DNA of 64,000 nucleotides, from the NCBI RefSeq assembly GCF_000979455.1, contig NZ_JJOY01000048.1, positions 124,001 to 188,000 of the forward strand. Direction: 5' to 3'. The position numbers and the translations under genes are program-made. Each line of letters begins with the position of its first letter. Within the stretch, counting starts at the first letter, position 1. Below the pieces are notes generated by a model that saw only the letters and a list, made by a program, of their open reading frames with translations, had not been told where the DNA came from and ran no database searches. Of the stretch, positions 1-7,911 are shown in pieces. Source of the DNA: Methanosarcina sp. 2.H.T.1A.6. Its GTDB lineage: Archaea > Halobacteriota > Methanosarcinia > Methanosarcinales > Methanosarcinaceae.

Positions 1-683
1 ACACAGGCGGCATGATTATTGGCAGTTACTCAGATTCAGAATATACCTCCACAACAGTAAAAGATGTTATTAAGCCTTTGAAAGGCATGAAGCTCAACTC
101 TCCAGGTGTTGCGGCAAAAATAGGGAAAGATCTTTCTCCCAAAAATATCAAAAACCAGTTGAAGACCTGGTGGGGCATTGATGCAACTGATGAAGACATA
201 ACTGAAATTCTTGAACTTTACAATGATGGGAAAGGCCTCTCACTCGACTATGCTATCAGTGAGGTAATCAGCCGAAATCATACAGTCATTGGGTGGACTA
301 CTCATGGGCACTGTGGAGAAGATGTCCCTCTGTGGGCTTATGGCCCTGGCAGTCCTTCAGGCCACATGGATAATACTGAAATTGCGGAATATGTTGCTAA
401 AGAACTGGGCTTTGACCTGAATGAAACCAGCGAATATCTGTTTGTCGAAGCAGGTGAGGTTTTCTCCAGAGACAACGGAGATGGGCAACTCGATGAAAAT
501 GAGTATTCTCTGGATATGACAGATCCCTTAAACCCTGTACTGAGAATCGGAGATGCCGAATTGCCCGTGAGCAAGAACCTTCTTATTAAGGATGGAGTTA
601 CTCATGAACTCGACGGAATAGTTGTTTATACTCCTGAAACCGATAAAGTCTACATTCCTTATGAGGTTCTTTCATCAGTCTGA
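1..683 (+). CDS. Alkaline phosphatase, C-terminal part (5' end outside window)
   Basis: The frame is open from base 3 and reads TGGMIIG before the first internal ATG at 12, so the gene begins outside the window. The fragment looks like the C-terminal third of an alkaline phosphatase: a TGG that normally follows the metal-binding D-x-x-x-H region, and HGHCGEDVPLWAYGPG, matching the family's late zinc-binding His in an H-T-G-x-x-V-P-L-x-A-Y-G-type motif. A DNGDGQLDENE stretch near residue 155 resembles an EF-hand-like calcium loop. Such enzymes are exported phosphomonoesterases; the signal peptide would lie upstream and cannot be checked. The family call is fairly firm, the substrate unknown. 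Confidence 0.8.
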   Translation, partial: TGGMIIGSYSDSEYTSTTVKDVIKPLKGMKLNSPGVAAKIGKDLSPKNIKNQLKTWWGIDATDEDITEILELYNDGKGLSLDYAISEVISRNHTVIGWTTHGHCGEDVPLWAYGPGSPSGHMDNTEIAEYVAKELGFDLNETSEYLFVEAGEVFSRDNGDGQLDENEYSLDMTDPLNPVLRIGDAELPVSKNLLIKDGVTHELDGIVVYTPETDKVYIPYEVLSSV

Positions 684-937
684 TGCAGGCACTGTCACAA
701 CAATGAAACCTACAAACGGGTGAATAAGCCATATTGAAATCTCAGGAAACCCTGAAGAAAAACGGAAGATTTTTTCCTTTATACCTTTTTTTATTCATTT
801 TGCTCTTCTCCACCCTTTATGAGCTGGAAATTGGTTGAATTTCCTCCTCAGGATTTTTTCTTCTGCCTTAAACCTAGGTGGTATTTATAAAACTACTTTT
901 ATACTGATATATGGAAGCTTAAAAAAGGAGATCCTAT

Positions 938-2050
938 ATGGAAGCGGAAATGACCTCAAGGGAGCGTTTTATTAACGCACTAGAAGGAAACTATGTTGAC
1001 CGTGTCCCATACGGCTACCTGTGGTTCGGAGCAGGGCATGCGGTACTGGAGCGGCTGGGCGCAAGCCTCAAGGACGCTTACGGTTCTGCAGAGGGAATTG
1101 CAAGGGCACAGATCCTTGCGCGGGAGATGTATCACCAGGATAATGTAATGTCCCCCTGGGGCTGCCTTCTGGTGGAAGCCGAGGCACTCGGGACAAAGGT
1201 AAACATAAAGGAAAATGCCTATCCTACAGTTGCAAAATATGTACTCAAATCCGCGGCTGAGCATGAACTGATAAACCCCGATGACATCGAGAAGTCCGGG
1301 AGAGTGAAGACCATTGCCGGATCGGTTGAGATTCTCAAGAAGGAAATCGGGGATGAAGCATTTATCACAGGGGCAACTATGTCTCCTCTGATGCTCGCAT
1401 CTCAGGTCATGGGAGGGAGCAGGCTCTGCATTGACATGCTGAAGGACAGGGACAGTTTCCACGCCCTGCTGGAAAAACTCACGGAAAGCTGCATCCTTTT
1501 TGCCGATGCCCTGCTTGAAGCCGGAGCTGACGGTATTTTTGTCGAAAACGGGGAGAACACGGGAGACCTTTTCAGCCCGCAAATGGCTGAAGAATTCATG
1601 CTGCCATATACGAAGAAACTCTATGATCATATCAAAGCCGGAGGAGGCTATGTAATCTCCCATAACTGTGCAGCCCATGCTTTCTATGACCTGGAAATGA
1701 AACTTGAACCCCATGCCCTTAACTTTGCCTTCGGGGATGTCAGGCTGCTCGGAAAAAAGTATGGGGTTGAATGTAAAAAGCTCCATAACCACAAAAACAT
1801 CGGGTGCGGTCCAAGGCACTGCTTCAAGGAATTTAAGGTATTTTCGGACGCAGGCATCTGCCTTATGGGAAACATTATCCCGGATGCTCCTCTCACCGGT
1901 TCCCGCGCCGAGATCGAGCATGAGGTAAAAAGCTGTCTCTCCGCGGCACCGAAAAAAGGTTTCATTCTGTCGACAGGCTGCGAAATCCCTCTTAACACCC
2001 CGCTTGAAAAAATGGAAATGCTCTGGGATGCGGTAAAAGCAGGGATTTGA
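938..2050 (+). CDS. MtaA/MtbA-like (URO-D family) corrinoid:CoM-type methyltransferase
   Basis: A 370-residue protein of the uroporphyrinogen decarboxylase fold, from the branch containing methylcobamide:coenzyme M methyltransferases. The N-terminus (TSRERFINALEG) is typical. The zinc motif H-x-C...C is present as SHNC near residue 236 and STGCEIP with Cys about 348. In the family this zinc activates the CoM thiol to accept a methyl group from a corrinoid protein. Between them lies an unusual Cys/His-rich stretch (VECKKLHNHKNIGCGPRHC, about residues 275-295) that I do not recall from MtaA or MtbA. An AAAAAAGGAG ribosome site lies 7 bases before the ATG. No corrinoid protein or substrate-specific methyltransferase gene is adjacent, so the methyl donor cannot be inferred. 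Confidence 0.75.
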   Translation: MEAEMTSRERFINALEGNYVDRVPYGYLWFGAGHAVLERLGASLKDAYGSAEGIARAQILAREMYHQDNVMSPWGCLLVEAEALGTKVNIKENAYPTVAKYVLKSAAEHELINPDDIEKSGRVKTIAGSVEILKKEIGDEAFITGATMSPLMLASQVMGGSRLCIDMLKDRDSFHALLEKLTESCILFADALLEAGADGIFVENGENTGDLFSPQMAEEFMLPYTKKLYDHIKAGGGYVISHNCAAHAFYDLEMKLEPHALNFAFGDVRLLGKKYGVECKKLHNHKNIGCGPRHCFKEFKVFSDAGICLMGNIIPDAPLTGSRAEIEHEVKSCLSAAPKKGFILSTGCEIPLNTPLEKMEMLWDAVKAGI

Positions 2051-2143
2051 GGACTTCTTTCCAGGCTTTTGTTTCAAGGAAAACTTTCTGTAAATATTAA
2101 TTATTTCGTAAAGTTTCGCAAAGTTAGTAAATTTTGTAAAATT

Positions 2144-2335
2144 TCAGTAATACACAATTTCCGAAAAACCCTGTGGAAGTTCTTCCCCCAGGAATTTTTC
2201 TACTTCTTTTTTCAGGTTTGCAACGGCTTCTTCAACAGTTCCTCCTTTACAGATAACATCCGCTTCAGGGCAGATTGAAACATAGGCATTCTCCTCCTTG
2301 AGAATGGTTGCAGAGAAAGGAAACCATATAGTCAT
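2144..2335 (-). CDS. HicB-like small protein, orphan
   Basis: A 63-residue protein with the HicB/UPF0150 pattern: a short beta-rich N-terminus (FSATILKEENAYVSICPEADVICKGGTVEEAVANL, cited here in pieces: FSATILKEENAY, CPEADVICKGGTVEEA) followed by an amphipathic helix. The GxTxEEAxANLKxxxE pattern is diagnostic. HicB proteins are usually antitoxins paired with a HicA RNase, but no HicA-like frame is seen on either side. Many archaeal stand-alone copies have no known role. No clear ribosome site precedes the ATG. Confidence 0.65.
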   Translation of the reverse strand: MTIWFPFSATILKEENAYVSICPEADVICKGGTVEEAVANLKKEVEKFLGEELPQGFSEIVYY

Positions 2336-2517
2336 ATTTTGAAATATTGTCCAGTCATTTTAAGCGTTTCGTATCCCTGTTATCTTACCATACTCTCACG
2401 AGCCGTTTTTCAGGGGGCAGATGGACGAGCGTAGGAAATTTATACTTGCGAATATATCACATTCGAAGTTTATATTAATAGAACGTTGAAACTTATGTTG
2501 ACAGGCTTGCGGGATTT

Positions 2518-3789
2518 ATGGCAGCAGAGTCTTTGATAACCTCTTTTGTGTCTTCGCCTGACCTTTCGGTACTCGTCCTCCTTGGAGTTCTTTTACTGAC
2601 TGCTCTGAGGCAGGTTGGGTCTTTGAGGCTGCGGATCTGGCAGGTTATGACCCTGGGTGCTCTCTCAGTGCTACTGCTCGGGGAAATTTCACCTCAAGAG
2701 GCTCTCCGGGCAATTAACATGGATGTTCTCCTCTTCCTTTTCGGGGCTTTTTGTGTGGGTGAGGCGCTTAACAGGAGCGGATACCTTGCCTGGCTTGGAA
2801 GCCGGATAGTTTCAAGGGCAAGGAACACGGGTCAATTGGTCTTGCTCGTGATATTTTCTACAGGGCTTCTCTCTGCAGTCCTTATGAATGATACCCTTGC
2901 TATTATGGGCACTCCGCTTGTTCTGCGTTTTTCCCGGAAATACGGGGTATCCCCCAAACTCATGCTCTTTGCCCTGGCTTTCGGAATAACCACAGGTAGC
3001 GTCATGAGCCCCATCGGAAATCCTCAGAACCTTCTGATCGCAATTGACGGAAATCTTGATTCCCCGTTTGTGACCTTTTTGTGTTCGCTGGCTCTGCCGA
3101 CTCTTATAAACCTTGCACTTGCTTATGCAGTACTCAGGCTCTTTTTCAGCCGGGAATTCGGGAAAACAGCTCTTGTTCATTCTGAAGAGGTTATTTCCGA
3201 CCCAGAACTTGCAGAAATCTCAAAGAAGTCTCTTTTCCTTCTGCTGGCTCTTATCACCTGTAAGATCCTTTTTGTGGAGTTTTTGCCTTCCCGGGATTTC
3301 AGTTTGAGCTGGATTGCCCTGCTCTCCGCTTCTCCCATACTGCTCAGTAAAAGGCGAACTGAAGTTGTAAAGAATATTGACTGGACAACTCTGGTCTTCT
3401 TTGTTTCAATGTTCGTGCTTATGGAAAGTGTCTGGATGTCCGGAACCTGCCAGGAACTTCTCGGCAGAATGTCTCCGCATTTAGGCTCGGTTCCTATGAT
3501 TCTTGTCCTCAGCATGGGACTCAGCCAGCTTATTTCTAATGTACCCTTTGTTGCGCTCTATCTCCCTGCAATGGGAAGTGAGGTCTCTCAGGGGCAGCTG
3601 ATGGCGCTTGCTGCTGGAAGTACAATTGCGGGGAATCTTTTTATCCTGGGGGCTGCAAGCAATGTTATAATCCTCCAGAATGCTGAAAAAGACGGTGAAA
3701 CGTTTTCTTTTATGGAATTCGCCAGAATTGGGGCATTAATTTCCTTCTTAGATGCTATTATTTACTTTATCTTCCTTTTGCCCTTCTAA
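2518..3789 (+). CDS. ArsB/CitT-type (ion transporter superfamily) membrane permease
   Basis: A 423-residue, very hydrophobic protein with about 10-12 predicted membrane segments. It shows two inverted-repeat halves typical of the ion transporter superfamily: the first half has MNDTLAIMGTPLVLRF and SPIGNPQNLLIA, the second ISNVPFVALYLPAM and AASNVIILQNAE. The asparagine-rich N-D-T and S-N-V/G-N-P hairpin motifs are those of ArsB, NhaD and DASS carriers. Substrate is not predictable; arsenite, Na+/H+ or dicarboxylate are all possible. The gene stands alone, divergent from the HicB-like gene across about 180 bases. Confidence 0.75.
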   Translation: MAAESLITSFVSSPDLSVLVLLGVLLLTALRQVGSLRLRIWQVMTLGALSVLLLGEISPQEALRAINMDVLLFLFGAFCVGEALNRSGYLAWLGSRIVSRARNTGQLVLLVIFSTGLLSAVLMNDTLAIMGTPLVLRFSRKYGVSPKLMLFALAFGITTGSVMSPIGNPQNLLIAIDGNLDSPFVTFLCSLALPTLINLALAYAVLRLFFSREFGKTALVHSEEVISDPELAEISKKSLFLLLALITCKILFVEFLPSRDFSLSWIALLSASPILLSKRRTEVVKNIDWTTLVFFVSMFVLMESVWMSGTCQELLGRMSPHLGSVPMILVLSMGLSQLISNVPFVALYLPAMGSEVSQGQLMALAAGSTIAGNLFILGAASNVIILQNAEKDGETFSFMEFARIGALISFLDAIIYFIFLLPF

Positions 3790-3891
3790 GCAATAATATT
3801 TCCATAAATACCGCTAAAAAATCCGTTATAACTTTAAATGCCCTTTTAAAACCTATTAATCGTCTAATAGATTTAGCTGGTTAACCCTTCC

Positions 3892-3903
3892 GGTATATAA
3901 AGG
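3892..3903 (+). promoter_or_regulatory. Candidate TATA box of the methyltransferase/ATP-grasp gene
   Basis: GGTATATAAAGG lies about 70 bases before the ATG at 3972 and is a good archaeal TATA element in an otherwise gene-free spacer. It would give a 5' leader of about 40-45 bases. This rests on the motif and position only. Confidence 0.45.
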
Positions 3904-3971
3904 GTGCCCAACCCTCTGATAAACTTGATATACTGAGAGCACATACACTTTTTTCTGGAAGATATCAAATC

Positions 3972-6080
3972 ATGACCCAGAATACTACCGATTCAAATAC
4001 CAGGCGCAAACGCGCTAAAGGTACCGTACAGATGAAAACCCTCGGGCCTGTTGATGACCTTGAACCCCATGTCCAGTCCAACTGGTGGCAGACTCTTTTT
4101 AATTCCCTTTATCTCAAGACCGATGCCGATCTTCTGGATGATATGGAAGTTACAAGGAAAGAAACAGATCTTGTTGTCTCCATCCTCGGACTCGCCCCTG
4201 AAGACACGGTTCTTGACCTTTGCTGCGGACAGGGCAGGCATGTCCTGGAACTGTCAAGGAGGGGTTTTTCAAACGTCGAAGGCTATGACAGGTCCCAGTA
4301 CCTTATCCGGAAAGCAAGAACAAGGGCTCTGAAGGAAAACCTGCAGGTCCGGTTCAGGGAAGGGGACGCAAGAAAACTGCCTTACCCATCTGATACTTTC
4401 TCTGTGGTTACCATCCTTGGAAACAGCTTCGGATACTTTGATTCCACTCTGCATGACCGAAAAGTGCTTGAGGAGATTTTCAGAGTACTGAAACCAGGAG
4501 GCAGGGTCTTTATTGATGCTGCAGATGGGGACCATATGAAAAAGAATTTCCAGCCAAGATCATGGGAATGGCTGGACAGGAAGTACTTCGTATGCAGGGA
4601 AAGAGCCCTTTCTTCTGATGGCGACCGTCTGATTTGCAGGGAGGTTATATGCCGCAATGACAAAGGAATAATTGCGGATCAGTTTTACGCTGAGAGACTG
4701 TACAATAAGGAAAGCCTTTTTGAGCTACTTACAGCATCAGGTTTTAGCAGCCCTACTTTTCATACAACCTTTAGCCCTGTGTCAACAGGCACCCAGGATG
4801 CAGGAATGATGGAGCAGAGAATCCTGCTTTCAGCAACGGTTGAAAAAGCCTGGCCGTCTCTGGCTTCCCCTCTTCATTCTGAAAGTAAAAAACCCCTTAA
4901 CGTTGTAGTGGTGCTTGGAGACCCGAGAAAGGAAGACCAGGTCAAGCCTGCCTGCGTATTTGACGATGATGATTTCGAAACCGTTAATAGGATGAAAAAG
5001 GCACTTGCTGAGATTCCTTACATGAAATTCACTTTCCTGGACAGGCACGAAACCCTTCTCGAAGACCTTAAAAAGAGAGCAGGAAAAACTGACCTTGTGC
5101 TTAACCTCTGTGATGAAGGCTTTTACAATGACCCTACAAAAGAGCTTCATGTTCCTGCCCTGCTTGAGCAGTTCAATATTCCTTATACAGGTGCGGGTCC
5201 CCAATGCCTTGCCTTCTGCTATGATAAGTCTCTTGTAAGGGGGGTCGCTCGTGAGATGCGGATTCCTGTGGCAAAAGGAATTCTCGTTACCGGGGATTCT
5301 GATGTTTCAAGGCTTTCCCTCTCTTTCCCCCTGCTAGTAAAACCCAACTCAGGGGACTCAAGTTACGGGATCACGCAGAAAAGCATAGTCCACAGCAGGG
5401 AAGAAATATTCGAAATAATGAAGGAGACGAAAGAAAAAATAGGGTCAGATAAGCCTTTCCTGCTGGAGGAGTTCCTTCCGGGGAAGGACATCAGTGTCGG
5501 TATCATCGGAAATCCGCCTATGTGCACTGTACTGCCTATCACGGAAGAAGATTACTCTGCAGTTCCGGAAGAACTTCCACAGATTTGCGGGTATGAGGCT
5601 AAATGGCTTCCTGATTCTCCGTACTGGAATATCAAATCCGTGCCTGCGGGAATTCCTGAAAAAACCGAAAAAGAAATTGTGAGGTGCTGCCTTGCTCTCT
5701 TTTCAAGGTTGGGCTGCCGCGACTATGCTCGCTTTGACTGGAGGCTTGACGCCGAAGGCAGGCCAAAATTGCTTGAAGTAAATCCGAATCCTGGCTGGTG
5801 CTGGGATGGGCACCTTGCAAAAATGGCAGCTTATACCAATATCTCTTACTCCGGTATGCTGGCAGCAATTCTTGAGGCTGCAAAGAAAAGGTATGGTATC
5901 GGAACCGATGTAAAGGCTGAGCTTCATAAGAAAGTCCCTGAACAATCCCCAAGGAAAAGCCCGGCTGAATGTGCTGCGGAATTCGAGGAGGAAGTCGAAG
6001 CTAAAGGTTCTATCGACTCAAAGAACGATAGAAAGAGAAATGTTTTCTCCAGCAATTCTGAGACAATACAGGCTCTTTAA
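3972..6080 (+). CDS. Fusion: SAM methyltransferase plus D-Ala-D-Ala ligase-like ATP-grasp
   Basis: A 702-residue fusion. Residues about 60-290 are a class I SAM methyltransferase: motif I is VLDLCCGQGRH (79-90), followed by EGYDRS, REGDARKLPYP and LKPGGRVFIDA. Residues about 310-650 are an ATP-grasp enzyme of the D-Ala-D-Ala ligase type: PYTGAGPQCLAFCYDK, the nucleotide-binding LVKPNSGDSSYG (about 456), LLEEFLPGKDISVG and the metal-binding RFDWRL...LLEVNPNPG (about 599). The last 45 residues are charged and probably disordered. Archaea lack peptidoglycan, so a D-Ala ligase role is unlikely; the sequence suggests ATP-dependent carboxylate-amine ligation coupled to methylation of the same small molecule or peptide. 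No neighbour points to a pathway. Confidence 0.85.
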   Translation: MTQNTTDSNTRRKRAKGTVQMKTLGPVDDLEPHVQSNWWQTLFNSLYLKTDADLLDDMEVTRKETDLVVSILGLAPEDTVLDLCCGQGRHVLELSRRGFSNVEGYDRSQYLIRKARTRALKENLQVRFREGDARKLPYPSDTFSVVTILGNSFGYFDSTLHDRKVLEEIFRVLKPGGRVFIDAADGDHMKKNFQPRSWEWLDRKYFVCRERALSSDGDRLICREVICRNDKGIIADQFYAERLYNKESLFELLTASGFSSPTFHTTFSPVSTGTQDAGMMEQRILLSATVEKAWPSLASPLHSESKKPLNVVVVLGDPRKEDQVKPACVFDDDDFETVNRMKKALAEIPYMKFTFLDRHETLLEDLKKRAGKTDLVLNLCDEGFYNDPTKELHVPALLEQFNIPYTGAGPQCLAFCYDKSLVRGVAREMRIPVAKGILVTGDSDVSRLSLSFPLLVKPNSGDSSYGITQKSIVHSREEIFEIMKETKEKIGSDKPFLLEEFLPGKDISVGIIGNPPMCTVLPITEEDYSAVPEELPQICGYEAKWLPDSPYWNIKSVPAGIPEKTEKEIVRCCLALFSRLGCRDYARFDWRLDAEGRPKLLEVNPNPGWCWDGHLAKMAAYTNISYSGMLAAILEAAKKRYGIGTDVKAELHKKVPEQSPRKSPAECAAEFEEEVEAKGSIDSKNDRKRNVFSSNSETIQAL

Positions 6081-6236
6081 GAGTATCTAAAATCAAAAAG
6101 TAATATCAATAAGATCGGTTAAGAAAAAGGTTAGATTTGGAAAAAAGTTATATTCAAAAAAACTGCAGTCAAAAAACTACGGAATGCGAAAGATCGATTT
6201 CTTCCTTTATTCTTCCCTTTCGCTTTCCTTTTTCTT

Positions 6237-7331
6237 TTACTTCTGGATGATTATCGTGAGGATATCTTCATCCTCCATGGCATGTTCAAGTCCTACCCTC
6301 TGTCCGGGGTGTTTTGCAGACGGGCCCCATATCTGGGCATAACGGAACTTTCTGCGGAAATCACGGTGAAGGCGGTCACAGATCTGGCCGATGTTTGTCC
6401 CACTCATTACTATAAGAGGCTCTTCCATATCTGCTGGTCCTCCCTGAGGTTTCAGGTAGACCCGGATAAAGCCCAGGCAGTCGTAGATAGCGTCCTTGAG
6501 CTCCTCGATATTAATGCCTTTATGGGCTGAGATAAAAAGTGAGTTCGGGTATATTTTCCGGCATTCTTCTATCAGCTGAGGGTAAGCAAGGTCCACTTTG
6601 TTGACTGCAATCAGGGAGCTGACATAACTCCGGTTTTCCAGGACGACATCGATAAGCTGGTCTACATTGATATTTTCCCTTATCAGGACATGGGCATTGT
6701 GGATTTTATATTCATCCAGCACTGCCTTGATAGTCTCTTCATCCAGGTCAAGGTCTATGGTTGAGTTTATCTCGATTCCACCCCTGTCCTTTCTCTTGAT
6801 GGTAACGTCAGGGGGCACCTCATCCACACGGATTCCTGCCTGGTATAGTTCGTCCATAAGGACTTCATAGTGCTTGGGCTGGAAAACATCGAGCAAAAAG
6901 ATAACCATGTCGGAGTTTCTTATGACCGAAATCACTTCTTTCCCGCGTCCGCGCCCGGAAGATGCGCCTTTTACAAGCCCGGGTACGTCAAGGAACTGGA
7001 TTGTTGCTCCTTTGTGCTCAAGCACTCCCGGCACGACGGTAAGGGTGGTGAATTCGTATGCTCCTACCTCTGATTTTGCGCCAGTGACTTTATTCAGAAG
7101 AGTGGATTTCCCTACCGACGGGAAGCCCACGAGAGTTACGGTACCGTCTCCCGATTTCTTGACCGAGTAACCGTCTCCTCCACTCTTTGAGGAGGCTTTC
7201 TTCTCAATTTCATCCCGCATGCGGGCCATCTTGGCTTTCAGCCTGCCTATGTGGTGAGAAGTTGCCTTATTGTACTGGGTCTTTCGAATTTCGTCTTCTA
7301 CTTCCTGTATTTGCTCCTGTATGCTGCTCAT
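6237..7331 (-). CDS. DRG/Obg-family GTP-binding protein
   Basis: A 364-residue developmentally regulated GTP-binding protein (DRG), the length usual in archaea. It has a charged N-terminal helix (EIRKTQYNKATSHHIGRLKAK), G1 GFPSVGKST near residue 70, G3 DVPG near 113, G4 NKVD near 244, and a C-terminal TGS domain (IRVYLKPQGGPADM to ILTIIIQK). DRG proteins associate with ribosomes or translation factors. The frame is open upstream to a TTG at 7400, but MSSIQEQIQEVE matches the family's N-terminus, so the ATG at 7331 is chosen. The upstream 69 bases are then untranslated leader. Confidence 0.93.
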   Translation of the reverse strand: MSSIQEQIQEVEDEIRKTQYNKATSHHIGRLKAKMARMRDEIEKKASSKSGGDGYSVKKSGDGTVTLVGFPSVGKSTLLNKVTGAKSEVGAYEFTTLTVVPGVLEHKGATIQFLDVPGLVKGASSGRGRGKEVISVIRNSDMVIFLLDVFQPKHYEVLMDELYQAGIRVDEVPPDVTIKRKDRGGIEINSTIDLDLDEETIKAVLDEYKIHNAHVLIRENINVDQLIDVVLENRSYVSSLIAVNKVDLAYPQLIEECRKIYPNSLFISAHKGINIEELKDAIYDCLGFIRVYLKPQGGPADMEEPLIVMSGTNIGQICDRLHRDFRRKFRYAQIWGPSAKHPGQRVGLEHAMEDEDILTIIIQK

Positions 7332-7724
7332 CTGGAACCTGCCGATTTCGGGACTGAAAAAATTATTTTCATAGCACTTTAAAAATGAAACCGCATCCAA
7401 ACGGTCTCTATAAACCTTTTTTGATCTAAAACAGATCCGTTATCTGGATATTTTATTCTGAATAGTTGGATGCAATATATATACCTATGGAATGGTTTTT
7501 ATCGCTACTGAATGGTCTTTACTGTTAGAATTATTTTATTTCCTTGCTACTAAGCTACTAAATGATTTTTACTGCTTGAATTATTTTGTTGGTATGAAAT
7601 TATTTTTATTGATTGATCCGGAAATGATGAAATTGGTTGGTTATTTATATCTCTCAATAAGTATAATAATATTTAAACCTTCTTGATTGGAAGCTCTCTG
7701 GCAAATATACATAACAAACGCCCT

Positions 7725-7862
7725 GGTGCTTCCTGATTAACTGGTTGGTATTATTCCTAAATGACCGCAAATGGCATCTCACGTTCTTTTTTTCACGCGC
7801 CGCGCAAGGCTTGACCCCGCCTGCGTACAGTAGATCTATACAAAATCAATAGCCTTACCGGT
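7725..7862 (+). repeat. Dispersed 138-bp non-coding repeat, copy A
   Basis: This stretch lies in the 580-base spacer between the DRG start and the moeA stop. Its sequence reappears, inverted, at 14281-14418 with the same length. The best conserved blocks are TGGTTGGTATTATTCC near the left end and CCCGCCTGCGTACAGTAGAT in the right half. The middle diverges in sequence but not in length. Neither copy has an open frame or obvious terminal inverted repeats. The rest of the spacer (7332-7724) is AT-rich and shows nothing else. Confidence 0.75.
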
Positions 7863-7911
7863 AGCTTTAATTCTAAAATACTAACCATGCAACGGGGCGC
7901 GACCAACGCCT

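Noticed and set aside
980-2077. 365-codon antisense frame opposite the MtaA-like gene
   Set aside because: It is a shadow of a clearly coding strand; the protein has no domain and no ribosome site.
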